From NCBI GenBank assembly GCA_013368445.1, contig JAACJO010000026.1, forward strand, positions 248,001-312,000: a DNA stretch of 64,000 nt, read 5' to 3'. Positions 11,217-23,800 of the stretch are shown piece after piece. How positions within the stretch are numbered: the stretch's first letter is position 1; each line of letters begins with the position of its first letter. The notes under the pieces are model-generated. The model had not been told where the DNA came from. It saw only the letters and a list, made by a program, of their open reading frames with translations, and did not search any database. A program made the translations under genes and the position numbers. The DNA is from Leucocoprinus leucothites (taxonomy: Eukaryota > Basidiomycota > Agaricomycetes > Agaricales > Agaricaceae).

Positions 11217-12440
11217 GGCGTGTGGGAGTGTTGGAAAGGTAGAATAAGAGCCGCGAACTTCTAGTTGCAGAGGGCGTAAGGAGGACTTATATATAACCAG
11301 TAAGCATTGAATTAAAATCACGAACATCGCCTTGGAACACACGAATGACGTCCAGAATAAAGGATCGCACAACCATGCATAATCCATGAACATCCGCAGT
11401 GCTAGTAGAAGGTCAGGCTCAGGTTCTAAACCAAGGAAAAAGAGAAAGTGTCGTTAACAGACCAATCCTAGGATTTCCAAGTCCACTCCCATCAAAGTCG
11501 GATCTTCGAAGTGTCCTTGCTGTAAGCCTTACGCCACTCACCCGTCACCCGACCAACGATAATATATTTCATATATCCGACACTTTAATTTAATGGAGGC
11601 TATCGCAACAGAGAATCCACCATAATGACTCGAAATAGCTGTTCTCAACTCAGTGGCTTTCGTCAGCCTAGTCATACATCTCTCAAATCTCAACGTTCGA
11701 CTGTCGGTCCTTCTCCTCAGCACGCCAGTAACAGCTTGAAGTACATGAATGTTGACCAGATTAGAGATTTGGTTATAACGGCAGCAAAGTTTATAATGGG
11801 TGTCAGCTAGTGCTCATGCGTTCTGAAACTAACACATTGCATAGGGTCAAGTTCCGTTTGAGCATCCCAGGATTACTCCAGCGCTCAGCTCACGAAGGAG
11901 CCGCTGATTATTGAAAGCAATTATGTATATCAAACAAATGCCTCGAGGTCGCCAGTCTTGGGCTAAGGCCTGCCCCTGGGTCACTACTCCTTCGGTATGT
12001 AGCCAATCTCCATACCAATTTTGCACACGCGTGGCAGTTAGAGAACGCTTCAGGCCTTCCATGTAGCCAGTCAGCAACCGTAAGTCTCGTAACAGACTGA
12101 AGGATTGCATGGAAGGTGTCAGACCTTTCGCTAGGTGAAATCACTGCATTCTCTCTACACCAAGGCGTCCATTATAGTCCCTCAGTTCCTTGGATTGGAG
12201 TTTCCAGTAATCTGGCTTCTTTTGAATACGTATTTTCAGCCTGATTACGAACAAGCTTGAACGTGATCGGGGCTGATAACTCTAGTTCGCAGTGGCTGAA
12301 TAGAAATACCTTAGCCTCGCTTTTCGCTGGTATTGGAAAGCTAGTATGGAATGATCTCGACTCGCACAGATCTTACTGCTCGTGCACGATGTGGCGTGCT
12401 GAGCACAGCTTTCTCTTCAGAGTCGTTTATCATAATTCTT
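11217..12440. other. Upstream stretch carrying a segment shared with the 44.5-kb region
   Basis: No intact gene is seen. Bases about 12040-12125 match about 44460-44552, sharing CAGCAA.CGTA..TCTCGTAA and GCATGGAAGGTGTCAGA. In both places this precedes a PIP gene copy, so this is the decayed promoter side of the PIP pseudogene that follows. Confidence 0.55.
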
Positions 12441-12444
12441 CCTT

Positions 12445-12900
12445 TTCTTACCCTCGTTGTCCTCCACTGCGAGTCAGGCGCATTCTCCCAATAGGTCTTC
12501 CCATTCCACCCTTACAGTAGAGGGGATAATCTATCTGTCATCATTCATGATCAGTTTGGCTGGCACAGTCCTATTCGCCGCCTCCCAGCAAAATCGTGAC
12601 AAGGAATGTTAGACCAGATAGCCTCTCCTGGGCGGATTGAAAAACTCGTGTTTAGATGCCGTGAAATACACGAGAATCGTGACGCCCACAGCAGGTCGTA
12701 TGTTGGTGTGGCCCAGTACGCCATGCGGGGCCTGCTGCAAGTCGGGCTGGGAGCTTGTAGCATTGGCCGTGATCTTGATTGCACCTAGTGTTTCGACGAA
12801 ACCTTGGACTGTAGCTCAGGAAATGTTTCTGAGAAAACTACCTGGATGCACGCGGGATGCTCTTGTCAAGTGTGGGAGGAAAGGGAAAAAAAGAATGCTC
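12445..12900 (+). pseudogene. Decayed proline-iminopeptidase-like gene
   Basis: This is a fragmentary fourth PIP copy. In order on the plus strand it shows TLVVLHCESGA (intact copies: PLVVLHGGPGA), LSVIIHDQFGW (intact: IPIIIYDQLGC), a stretch collinear with the lid region, and AQEMFLRKLPGCTRDALVKCGRKGK (compare AQEVLRRKLPQDVQDTLDKCEREGK). The frames shift between these blocks and a TAG follows the first. The oxyanion-hole glycines are lost, the nucleophile elbow is not readable, and the 3' exons are missing. It cannot make an active enzyme. The upstream sequence matches that of the intact copy at 44950, which it may derive from. Confidence 0.8.
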
Positions 12901-13550
12901 CTGTACGGTATGAGAAAGCAGTTGATCATGTCCCTCCGAGCATCCCCTTCCTTTGTGGGGGCTTTCCCCGCGCCTGGACCGGTGGGGGGGGGCCCTCGTA
13001 TATATGAAAGAAGGGTATGGGTTTCTATCATATGGCGATGTCAGTGCGCCTCTCCCATCCGAGCACACAGTACTAATATGCTTCCCAGGAATGGATCAAA
13101 AGGACTTGGCAGGGGGATTGATCTAGTCGCTGGGACTCAATGGTCAACTTGGTGAAAGCCCGCTCTACCCCTGTGCTTGAAGCTTGACGCAAGTTCGACA
13201 GCTATCGGTTCCCCGTACTTGAGACTGGTCGTTAATGCTAGATAAGCACAATTCGCAGTGTGTCTAAATAAACTTTGTTGGGACAAATTTAGTCGTATAG
13301 TTTTTAACTTTGAGGGGAACGGGTGAGCTGTCTTTCTTGTGCTGAGAATGGTAACTGAATGCGAGTTTGGGGACAATCTCGAGTTTTGAAAGCAATGAAA
13401 TATCTATCTTTAATTAAAATTATATCCAAAAGAAAATCAAAATGCTCGGGTCCGGGTATAACTCTGAAGTGGGTTAAATACAAGGAGCGGCCTCAAAGGA
13501 ATGAGAATGAGTAATAGCAAACCCTCCCAAAAGTTCTATCTTGTTTACAC
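12901..13550. other. Intergenic stretch
   Basis: No gene is seen. A run of nine G lies near 12980. The right part is the 3' flank of the GH79 gene. Confidence 0.4.
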
Positions 13551-15982
13551 TCATCGTGACCCAGCCACCATCAAAATACCAGCAAAAATCGCCCCAAACA
13601 CCACCGCTCCTAAAACCTCCCCTCTCACTCTCCCAGTACCACTCACACTCCCTTTACTCGTACTCCCCATCTTAGCTCTATCCTTCCCAGTAGAACCATT
13701 CGACTTTGCAAGGTCGGTAGGATCAATCCTTGCTGTGTTCTGCGTCTTTGTATATGCCGACGTAGAAAACGATTCAGTTGCTTGACCGAGAGAAAGGAAT
13801 TGGTTATTAGAGTCGAAGAAGACGAGTGCGAAGCCGGGTGAGGGGACGGGGATGGTGCAGGCGTTGTTGGCGGGGTCGCAGGGGACGTCGATGACTTTTA
13901 GGTCACCTTTGAGACGGCCGTCGACTTCGAATCGGTTACCGAGTGTCTATGGGAAATGTACGTTAATTCCTTATGACACGTGACTTCGTCAACGGTGAAT
14001 CGACCACTTACCTGACCAGCCCAAGTAATGTTAAATTTGCTCGAAACGGATTGAGCCTCGAGATACTTGACCTTCACACTCTGTGGTGTTCCACCATTGG
14101 GGAGAGCGATAGTAACGTTCAGATCTGCCTTGCCCGTCGTACCGCCAACATCATCCACATAGTTGAACAAAGCAGCTTTGCTGAGCTGTCCGTTTTCGTA
14201 AATCGCATAGGCGGGTGTGAACTCGCTCAATTGAGCAATACCGGTCATATCCATGATTTGAGAGGTGTTCGATTGACCGAACGCTTCTGCGAGGACGAGA
14301 ATGGAATAGTAGATAGCACCGGCTGTCCATTGGTGGAATGTCGACTGGTTAGTGGGAGGGGCTGTGGCTGAGGTGAGAAATAAATATTCAAAGATGAGAG
14401 CTTTTCACATACGAGTAAAAGCGTTATAGAAGACATTCTGTCCACCAAAGTGCAGCAGCGCATTCGAGAAATTCGAGTATGCCATCTGGAATCCATAATC
14501 CATCGCCCAAAGAGCAGCACCGTAACTATCCGAAACACCAGCGAAACCACCACAAGAAGCCGAGTTGGTCTCGAACATGATAAACGGTTTACTTGCTTGT
14601 TGGGCAAGTTGAGTTGAGTGGAGGTACGGATTGCAGAGATTCTGGCCGGATTTATGAGTGAGGTAGTTCGGGAATACATCCTGAGGGTTCCGAACAGTGC
14701 CGCCGCCGAATTGAGCAGCACAATTGTTATCAGGATAACTGGTTGGTTTCAAAGCTCAGCTAAATCGTCTCTGGAATGGGCATTGAATGACTTACTGTTC
14801 GGCGCTGAGAGCGAAGAGATGATCTTTGAAAGTGTCGATAAACCCAGTGTTCCAAACATCATCTGGACCCCAAGTGATAGAAGCGACACTAGGTCCGATA
14901 AGTTTGTTCTTGACAGGAATTTGCGGATTCGCCTCGATAGTCTGTATGAGGTTGCTCAAATCGTTGTTGTAGTCTTGGGGTTGATAGGGAGGGGTTCGAC
15001 GACCGTTCCTATTCGTGGACTGAGACGACCGTATCTGATAGACAGAGAGAAGTGAACGTACTCGGAATAGAAATCAGGTTCGTTTCCGGCTTGAAGTCCG
15101 GCAAGCTTGTCACCGAGAATGGCTTGTCCGTGTATCGCAATATCAAGACGCCAGTCAGTTGTGTTGAATGGAATACCTGGCACGGGACATAATTAATATT
15201 ACTCTCGGAGAGGTAGCGAGAAGTGTTTACCTAGGAACCAGTTGACGTTGACAAACTGGGAAATGTTCGCAGCAGCATAGAACATATCAATGGTGTACAG
15301 GATAGCTGGTGTGAGAGTCTACCTCGACTCAGTAAACAGAGCCACAGAGCCAGGAAAACCTGACTACGTACTGTTGCCTGTTGGTTAAATTTATTCTCCT
15401 TTTCCATGTTTCTATAGTTATCTAGAGGCTCGAAAACCATCGCAGCGTCCTCCTGTGTATTACCTCCTAGACGAACGAAGAGGTACCCGGCTCGGTCCTG
15501 GATGTTGGCCACCAGATTCAGGAAAGGAACCTGGATAAAGGTGCTTCACAATACAATGAGGATTCCCATACCACCCAAGATACAGTAGATAGTACCGCTA
15601 CTTACGAGTTTTTACCCACTGAAAGGGGATTTCAGCACTCTTGTCTTTAAGTTAACTGTGATTGATACTCACGAAGCTGGTTAATGACCGACATTTCAAT
15701 GGAGAATCCAAAGAACGATCCTGTCGTGTGCGGAATGGACAAGCCTTGCACGGCATTTGCTTGACTCTGGAGTTCTACTCGAGGGAATTGATTGAGCCCA
15801 CTTGGCACAGGCGGAGGGGTGAGCACGGTGTCATCGTACGCAGCGAGCGCCGTTTGTGTAGAGGCTGCAGCTGATAGAGTTTGTGCGAGAGGGATTTGGC
15901 CATAAATTGTAACCTCGGCGCTGGCTTGGAATGCCCAGAGCACCAAGCTCAAGCCAAGATTCCAAGCTGTCAAATAGCGCAT
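13551..15982 (-). CDS. GH79-like beta-glucuronidase, secreted and probably GPI-anchored
   Basis: This is a glycoside hydrolase resembling family 79 (beta-glucuronidase/heparanase-like), a retaining enzyme that removes glucuronic acid from glycans such as arabinogalactan side chains. It starts at 15982 with a signal peptide (MRYLTAWNLGLSLVLWAFQASA). Several introns join blocks that read FFGFSIEMSVINQL, GKNSTFIQVPFLNL, VRLGGNTQEDA, LQAGNEPDFYSE (general acid/base Glu, about 15070), WGPDDVW, and MFETNSASCGGF (nucleophile Glu, about 14570). A beta-rich C-terminal domain follows. The protein ends with a Ser/Gly-rich linker and a hydrophobic tail (VLGAVVFGAIFAGILMV), which suggests a GPI signal or membrane anchor at the cell surface or wall. 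No premature stop is apparent. The family assignment rests on the two Glu motifs and their spacing; substrate is inferred. Confidence 0.85.
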
Positions 15983-17381
15983 TTTCCAGGGAAGGTCTGT
16001 GGTTTGACCCGGTCGGGAAGAACGTAAGAGCTCAGTACTCCTGACGCAAATGTGTAGTAAGTGATGGAATTAAGGAATGTGGGGGTCTACGGAGGTCGGG
16101 ACTGGCAGAAGCAGTGGGTTGACGATGGGTAGGAAGAAAGCACGAGGAAATTGTCATCACCATCCTGGCAAACAACACCGGTTTGATGATCCTGTCCAGT
16201 GGTCAGCGGCAGCCGGCATCAGAGGGATGATTGGATGAGCGGTAGAGGCGTGGATGAAAATCCATAGTAACGTTCTAAAAGGGGATATATCCGGACGGAA
16301 GAGTCAAATTTAGCACAAGCCAAGCCGGCACATAATCGTATCTCCCCTATTTTTAATTTCCGATTTAGATAACTTGCTTGGTTTCGTAAACCGAAATGCG
16401 ACTTACTTTTGCTCTTCAAAGCTGAAAAGATGCATTTGCGAGGGTTCTCCAGTAGTGCTTGAGCACACAAGAAGGCGGGCAGGGGGCACCATCTTGAAGA
16501 ACTGAGCCTCAGTGAATAATCATCCGGGATAGTGGGAATTTGCTATACCAAAAGAGGATAATACAGCAGTTGACAACCAGCCCGGGGTCGGAGGGGTTGG
16601 ACAGGAGTGTACGGCTGCGGCAGGCCCGAGCCGTCCGTTCACGTCGACCATCAATTGTTATGCGGCAACAAGACGCCGCCAGGAAAATTCTCCAGTAGAG
16701 AACACAAACATGGCATGCCACGAGGATAGGAGGCACCGAACTGTGAAGCCACTGATTGAATATCGGGTTCCTGAGCGCTTGAGTTCAACGCCTGAGGTAA
16801 TTCATACATGCCTCATTAGAAGGTGGGTTGACGACATTCGAGTCGCTCGCGTGCTCGTGCGATCGTATGTCGGTTACCCGAGAACGCATAGAATGGAGCA
16901 TTCAGGATTACGCTCACAAAATATAAGTATAATAAACTGGTGCCTGCGCAAGTCCGGGCGATCGTTTGCCCTTCCATCTTCCCATAACCCAGCGCGCCGC
17001 AAGGCCATAGCCATGCATTCGAAACAACAAAGCCTTTCAGCTCGTCTTCGTGAGATTGGCCTCGTAAAGGAGACAGGAACGGGTAAATCATGTCCAGAGT
17101 CAACGATACCAGCATGAAGTCATAGTCGAGGGGTAGGCAGACGTTCAAGGTGGATATTCCACGTCGAGTTAAACCCAAAGGGCGGAGGCAGCCGAGTAGC
17201 CTCTCTTACGCCACAACGCGCCAACTTTCTCATCCCACCGACTACTACACCCACAAATTACACCTCTGGGATTCAATAAATAATCATGCAAGGCGTAAAT
17301 ACAATGAAAAAAGCTCATATCATCGAAAAGTACACAGGGCAACAAAGTGAAAATAACGAGAGGTCAAAGAAAAGTCCCTCT
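15983..17381. other. Intergenic stretch between GH79 and AKR1 genes
   Basis: This is about 1.4 kb containing the GH79 promoter and the 3' flank of the palmitoyltransferase gene. No convincing coding sequence or structured RNA is seen. Confidence 0.45.
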
Positions 17382-20006
17382 TCATACCTGACTGACAGGC
17401 TCATACCCACCTCTCCGCGCACTCGAGCTCCCACCAATCCCCAAACCCATAAATAGACTCTTCCTCGCACCCTTTTTCCTACTTTCACCAGCTCCATCCC
17501 CATCCGCATGATCCTCCCTCTCCATTCTTCTCCTCTTCGCCTCTTTGAAGCCTTCAAGCGGCACATCATACAACTGCTCATACTCCACGCCCAGCACCTT
17601 CCCTTTCGTCCAGAAATCTTTACAATTACCAACAAGACCCAAATCGAACGGATTGGACGCTTTCCCTGCACGTGCAAGTCCGTCCACAGCCTTTCCTTTC
17701 GTGAACCTGTCGAACCCAAGAAGGTTCATCAAGAAGCCGGTACCGCAACCACCACACGACCTGTGTCGATGTGACTGATGACCATGCCCAGACGCTCCCG
17801 AAGACGATGACGATCCGTCGCCAACAAGCGCCGTATCCTCCGTATCCAATCCAGCAATCGGCCCGCCACTATTATGTCTGTGACGATGACCCATCTGTCC
17901 AGCGTAACTCGCTCCTCCGCGACCGCCCATGTACCCATACCGTCCGAGATTGGAGACTTCGAGAGTGGTCATCTGTCGAGCAATTTGCCAGAGCTGGGAT
18001 GCTAGGAGGATAACTGTCCAGATGAGTTGGAGGGAAGACCAAGCGAAGACGGAAACGAGGAAGGAATCATAGGAGGTTAGGTAGCAGAGGTCGGCGGGCA
18101 GGATGCAAGAAGGCGAAATGAGTGATGGGTCTTCTGCTACTTTGATGCTGGAGAAATCTGGGATGGAGCATGAGCTAGGGAAAATATGACAGGGGTTGGT
18201 GATAGACGTACATTCGTAGGTTAGATAGTCAAAGATGATAATTCCAGAAACGAGGGTGAGGACGAAAAGAACGAATTGGCGATGGTTATTGGCGCCAACT
18301 GAAAGTTTCGTGAATCATTGCAAAGAGTAAACACAACTAGCTACGCACCACAGTTCCATACCCAGGGGCAATGGTGGTCGCTCCGAGCAATGCACTTGTC
18401 GCATACTCGGCAATGTTTTGAGCGGAGGGGCTTCCTAGCCATGCACTGAATACAGAACGTCTGACCATTCAGCCTTCCCTCCGAAGCCAGGTCTTCAATG
18501 ACCTATATCATCCATATCAGTTATTTGACCCCCTCGCTCAATCAATTCAAACACACCGATCTCAGTTCCTCTTCACTGCTCGGCTTAGGGCAGGTTCCAG
18601 GATCCAGTGTTACAGAGCGGAAGAAGTTGTACGTGCAGAGGCCGACAGAGAGAGCGAACAACAGGTTGGCAATTGAGTGATCCTGTGTTTCTACTTGGAG
18701 CGTTAGCAATTATGCGAAACACCCAGGTCGTTAGACGCACGATTTACGAGGCGTGTGATCCAGCAGAAAACCACCCAGATGATCGAAGCGAAAATAATTC
18801 CGGCAAAATATGGCGACTGGTTCACGTTATCGGTATATGTCGGTTTATTCAAGATAACACGGGTAACAACCTGAAGAAAGCAGGTGAGCAGGGAAAGAGC
18901 GGTACAAGATCTGAAAAACTCTCACATGGTGCATAGCAAAGAACTCGGCAAACCCGAGTAGAAGGCCGGTGTACCATGGCAATATTGACATAGTTTTGAA
19001 TATCAAAAAGAAAAAGAATGCGGGTAAAAGGAAAATCGCTAGTTTAGTGTTGCGCTGAAAATTCATTAGTAAAAGAGCACAATGAAACTGACAGTGAACG
19101 TACATCACTCAAAGGTTTCCCCCTCTTAATTCCATACTCATTCATTCCAGCTTCCTGCAGCGCACTTTTCCAAGCACCTATGCTCTTCAGCTCGATTGCC
19201 ATATCCCTTGGTGTTCGGTCCTCCCCATCTTTCGCCATAATATCCGCTCCCTTCTCAACCAACCGCCGAATACACATCCTGTTGCCGCGCACGACAGCCC
19301 AATGCAAGGGGGACAATCCTACGTCATCCTTCAAGTTGGTATTAGCGCCATGCCGCAGCAGAAGCTCCACCGACAGGGCATCACCCTGGTACGCAGCCCA
19401 CATGAGTGAGGTATGGCCTTGCGAGTCTCTCGAGTCTACGTTAATCGGTTGGTGCAATAGATACAGCAGTGGCATGATTGATGAGGAGTGAGTGACGAGG
19501 TGAAGTGAGTTGTAGCCTTGCGAATCGGTAATCGTGGGGTCGGCGCCATGAGCGATGAGAAGGTGAATAATGTAGAGGTATCCATTGCGTGCGGCCCATT
19601 GCATTGGTGTAGCCACAAGGTCACCTCCAACAGCATCGACTTCAGCTCCTTGTTCCAATAGGTACCGACACGCAGCGATGTGTGCGTTTATAGCCGCCCA
19701 ATGAAGAGGTGTGATGTTTTGGTCGTCGCGGTCTGTTACTTTGGCCCGCCCGGACTCGACGAGCTCTCGAATGAGATTTACATCTCCACGTTGCGCCGCA
19801 ACGAAGATATTAGCCTGTGCCAGATAAATACGTCAGTAACTCCATCACATGGCATAAGTAAAGTATAATTCAGTGCTGACATCAGAGTCTTCCTTCGTCT
19901 CCTTCGCCTGCGAGAAAGACATGTTCGTAGCTGTAACCGACTCTGTAATTACAGACGACGTGGATGGTTCAGCCTTCTGGCTGACGATGGCAGTTGGGTC
20001 GTCCAT
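17382..20006 (-). CDS. AKR1: Akr1-type palmitoyltransferase (ankyrin repeats + DHHC)
   Basis: This is a membrane S-acyltransferase that attaches palmitate to cysteines of target proteins. In yeast, Akr1 modifies the casein kinases Yck1/2 and acts in endocytosis and pheromone signalling at the Golgi. It starts at 20006 ([10 protein letters not shown]). After a short acidic/Ser-rich head, an intron precedes ankyrin repeats, visible as [46 protein letters not shown] and [11 protein letters not shown]. Hydrophobic membrane segments follow (about 19100-18850, including [15 protein letters not shown]). The catalytic cysteine-rich domain is at about 18340-18420, reading [23 protein letters not shown] with the DHHC at 18368-18379. 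The last exon (to 17382) encodes a Gly/Ser/His-rich and basic cytosolic tail, with a [10 protein letters not shown] stretch. Domain order and size match Akr1. The exact splice sites in the middle were not all resolved. Confidence 0.9.
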
Positions 20007-20419
20007 GGAGGAGAGAGTTAAGAGGATAATAATTGCACTGCCAACACCGCCCGTTGAGCTGCGCCATCATCCTTAGCTTACATCAGCCATGTCCATCAAT
20101 GAGAGCGCTAGGCAGGTTGTTGTGGTCTTTTGAATTCAAGCAGTTGATGAGCACTTCAGCACCGACAATGGGACCAAAGAAGCGCGAAATTCAACTCGTG
20201 GGCTGAGCATTATTTTTTGAATTTTTGAACCCTCCACGATATTTATACAGCCGGTAGTATATACTAAAACGACTCCAATCTCGGCGATTTCCTACCATAC
20301 GGTATGGATTTTCAGCGGATTACACTACAGTTTCCCCACCTCGAATACTGCGCTCCTCCCTATTTTAAATCCAGCTAGTTCACAGAGTAATAAAGATGAG
20401 GATTCGAGAAGAAGAGCAA

Positions 20420-20872
20420 ACAAACTGACATCAATCTTTGATTATTATATTTGGCCGGAGGCACTGATCCAAATACGTTCGCGTCAACTTCGCATCTTCT
20501 TCCTCTCTTTCTGCATCAGCCTTCAAAGCTTCACGATCAGAAATTGATTGTCCAAACGTTCGTGCTTCTCTTATCAGGCTGGCCTTACTCGCATGTTCTA
20601 TTATGTGGGACCAAGTCCATGTAACCTAAATTATTGACTCCTGCTCGCTTCACCATCATTGACTCCGATTCCTTCACCTTGCCCTCCTGCAAGTCATCAT
20701 ATAATTCTGTACCGCCACACCTCGTGATAATGACGGGATAACATGTTCTTGGTGGCAGTGAACGTTCGATCACTCCCTTCCAAAATTCACCCCACACCGG
20801 ATGTTGTGTCCATAATTTCCGTCTGCTTCTAGATACCAGGCTCGCAATTCTCCAGCAACGAGCCTGCGCCAC
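20420..20872 (-). pseudogene. Possible decayed coding fragment (weakly symplekin-like)
   Basis: The minus strand reads LVSRSRRKLWTQHPVWGEFWKGV, then MVKRAGVNNLGYMDL. A second frame follows with an acidic/basic stretch ending DQCLRPNIIIKD and a stop. The order (LVxRxxW, a tryptophan plus WGEFW, then KRAG..GYMDL) recalls the C-terminal region of symplekin, an mRNA 3'-end processing scaffold. No upstream gene body is found and the frame changes. I treat it as a possible relic and am not sure of the family. Confidence 0.25.
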
Positions 20873-23800
20873 AATTCGTGAGCCAGAAAACAGCGAGGCA
20901 AACGTGCCATCTACTCACTGTCAGATGACTGTCACGGACAATACGTATGTTCCGTACTACCACTTGACTGACCATGTTACCCGCACTAAACTAGTGAGTG
21001 CATTCAGTGATGTCCTTGCGTATCACTCATGTCCTGTGGACATGTCTATTTACTGCGAATCCCAAGCCACAGAAATGTCACCGCTGCCGAGACGTATCAA
21101 GCCTTAATGTACGACAAGACCAATCGCCATCAGCGCATGAGTACTTGAGTTCGGACTCGTGACTTCATTTCCGAGTTTTGAACAATTTCGGCAAGGTCAT
21201 GAGGGTGAAATTACTCAGGTATTAGCGACGTCAGTTCCCCACATAGAAGAGCACACCGAGAAACACGTATCTGTTGTAAGGTAGACGGGCTCACTATACC
21301 TTATACTGAACGTTCAACATAGTCCTGACTAGCGCGTTAACTGTAACTCGAGACGACTTCGGAGAAATTGAAGGTCTGCGGCATGCTCCTGACCACGGTC
21401 GAGTAAACCATTCAGGTCTGTCTAAGGCGCCGAACACCGCATCCATATACGGGGATACAGAATGCCAGGAAGCTTCTCTCTGGACTAACTCTTCACCTGC
21501 CGCCCAATTTAATGTATTAACCGCCACACATTCGCGGCATCAGAAGTCCCCATACTGACTATGGGCTTTGAAACCGCTTGACGTGCTCGAATACAAATTT
21601 ACAGCATTTCGACGCTGCGGTTGAACGACCCTAGCATAGAAGTCCCGGTCTTCCTTTCAACGCAAGGTGTTGAATCTACCATGTAAAGATAACGACACAT
21701 AGCCCATTTTCCCGAGTAAGTCAGAGCTGCCTTGACGGGGATTTTCCACAACTTTCTGAGCCCACGCATGCATAGAATCTACTACATCGAAACACAAGAA
21801 ACACACCTTCCTGCTCCATCCTGTCATTTCTGGATATGATTGCATGTAATACCCGGAACAGCGTCGCCCAGTACTGTTCGCCTACTCAACAGGTATCTGC
21901 AGTGCTCCGGCAGAACACATTGCATCTGCATGTCCTTCGCTCCCAATAATAGATCCCCTCATCCCGCCCGATATAGATTAGATTTCAGAGAGTTTCGAGA
22001 TAACTCTGTGAATCAGCTCGGCGCATCTGCAAAGGTCTGGCGTAAGCCGTACGAGTGCTCTTCCCTCGACAGCCCATGCGCGTCATCGAGAAGCTTGGAG
22101 TTCTTAACTGGCTCAGTTAGCTGATTCGTGATTGGCTGAGGCGAATTAAGCTTGATTGCTTGTGAACCGACCCTCTGAGCCACTCGTTGAGCCTCGTGCG
22201 TCTCTTCACGATAATTGAAGGATCTTGTCATGGATCTCCTCAGGTATGTTCTAGGCACTCTTATGACCCTCGACATGTCAGATTCTTAAAGAGAGGCTTC
22301 GTAATTATTCGCAATGGGAAGTCTTGTCGTCACCGTTCGATAAGACACGATGGCGTAGCTTCAGATAAGAGCCTCTCAGGCTCATGAGCACATTCAGCCG
22401 TTCATCGAATTTCGAATTTTTTGAGTGCTTCGTATTGGAGAGCGCTCCTTCCAGAGCTGTAGAACGACTGAGGGTCGCAGATCGACCCCCAGATGAATGG
22501 GGCCCCAGCCTCCAATCTCCTGGGTAAATGCACCAAGTTGGTGGATGTGCGCATCCCTGGGGACAATCTCGTCTCCACAACCGGCAGGCCCCAAAATTAA
22601 TCCCCGGAACAGGCAAGTGACTCACCGAAATTGTACCCATACCATTCCTCAGGGCTATGTACAAGGGACTCAGTTGAAGATAACCACGTTGTATTGGGGC
22701 TATCAGAACCATAGAGAAAGAAATGGAACCGCTCGACCCTCATGTTCTGTCATTGCATCGTGTTCGGTCACTCGAAAGCTGCAGCGAATGCTTGACAGGT
22801 ATTACAAACAAGAAGAACTTCGAACCCTCACTCATGGCGGAACCAATGTTCACATCAAACACGTTTTTGATATGATAAGATGAGAGGAACCGCTACAGTC
22901 CTTGTTCGATACCTCTTTACCCATGTGAACATCCGCGCCTGATATATAAAAGTTTTTTGTCTTGCGAAGCATAGTTGAGAGCGAGTAGAACGGTTTTGAG
23001 AGGTTAACAGTGCCGCGAAGTTTAACGGCGGCTGTTGCATTGTATTAAGTTGACTAGTAGTACCGTCACGCCTATGGGCTTTAAGATACGTATTGAACTT
23101 TGAATAGTATACTCTAAGTGGAGCTACGCGTAGGTATAGAGTCTAGTTCCATTCATCAAGTATTCTTTTTAGTTAATGAACATTCCTCTCGCATCCTTCC
23201 AACGTGAGTAGAACCTTCAGCGGCTCCACAACGGCGGCCTTCCCAACCCCTTCTGCCCATTCCTAGAATTCGTTTAGTGGAAGTAAAGTGGCTGGTAGGC
23301 CCAGTGACTCTCAAATTTCAGGTCCCTTTAGTCTGCTCTTCGCTTGCGCCCTCAAAAGTTGAGCGTCTATCACATCTTTTTTTGGTATTCTGTGCTCCGA
23401 GATCCGAGCACTGCAGGTGAATGTCTTGCTATATTTTAGGCAAACTTGTCAGTTTGTGACAATCAGCACTGACATTTTCTTGGTCTTGGGTCTTCCAACG
23501 TGGACCGTGATGGTTCTGCGGTTCTCCGGCTTCAAAGGGTTCTCGTTACCGGAACGCTGGATGCCCCACTGCGTGAGGAAATGTCCCCCGAGTTACGGGT
23601 TCTGGAATCACTGAGCCAGGTACTCCATACTCACGGCCCTTCGTTTACATGTCAATAAGATACATGGAGCTGCGGTAAGGCATTGGTAATAGTACTTACT
23701 GAGGCTTGTAGTCAGTCGGACGCGCACGTGATGATCTGAGGGTTTGGGCTCGGGCTATTTCAAGGTCGGTGGTCAGATGAACGAAAGGTTGAGTTAGGGT

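Noticed and set aside
21294..21527. Minus-strand frame with RPEWFTRPW, reminiscent of a HET domain motif
   Set aside because: Only one short phrase matches and the surrounding HET motifs are absent.
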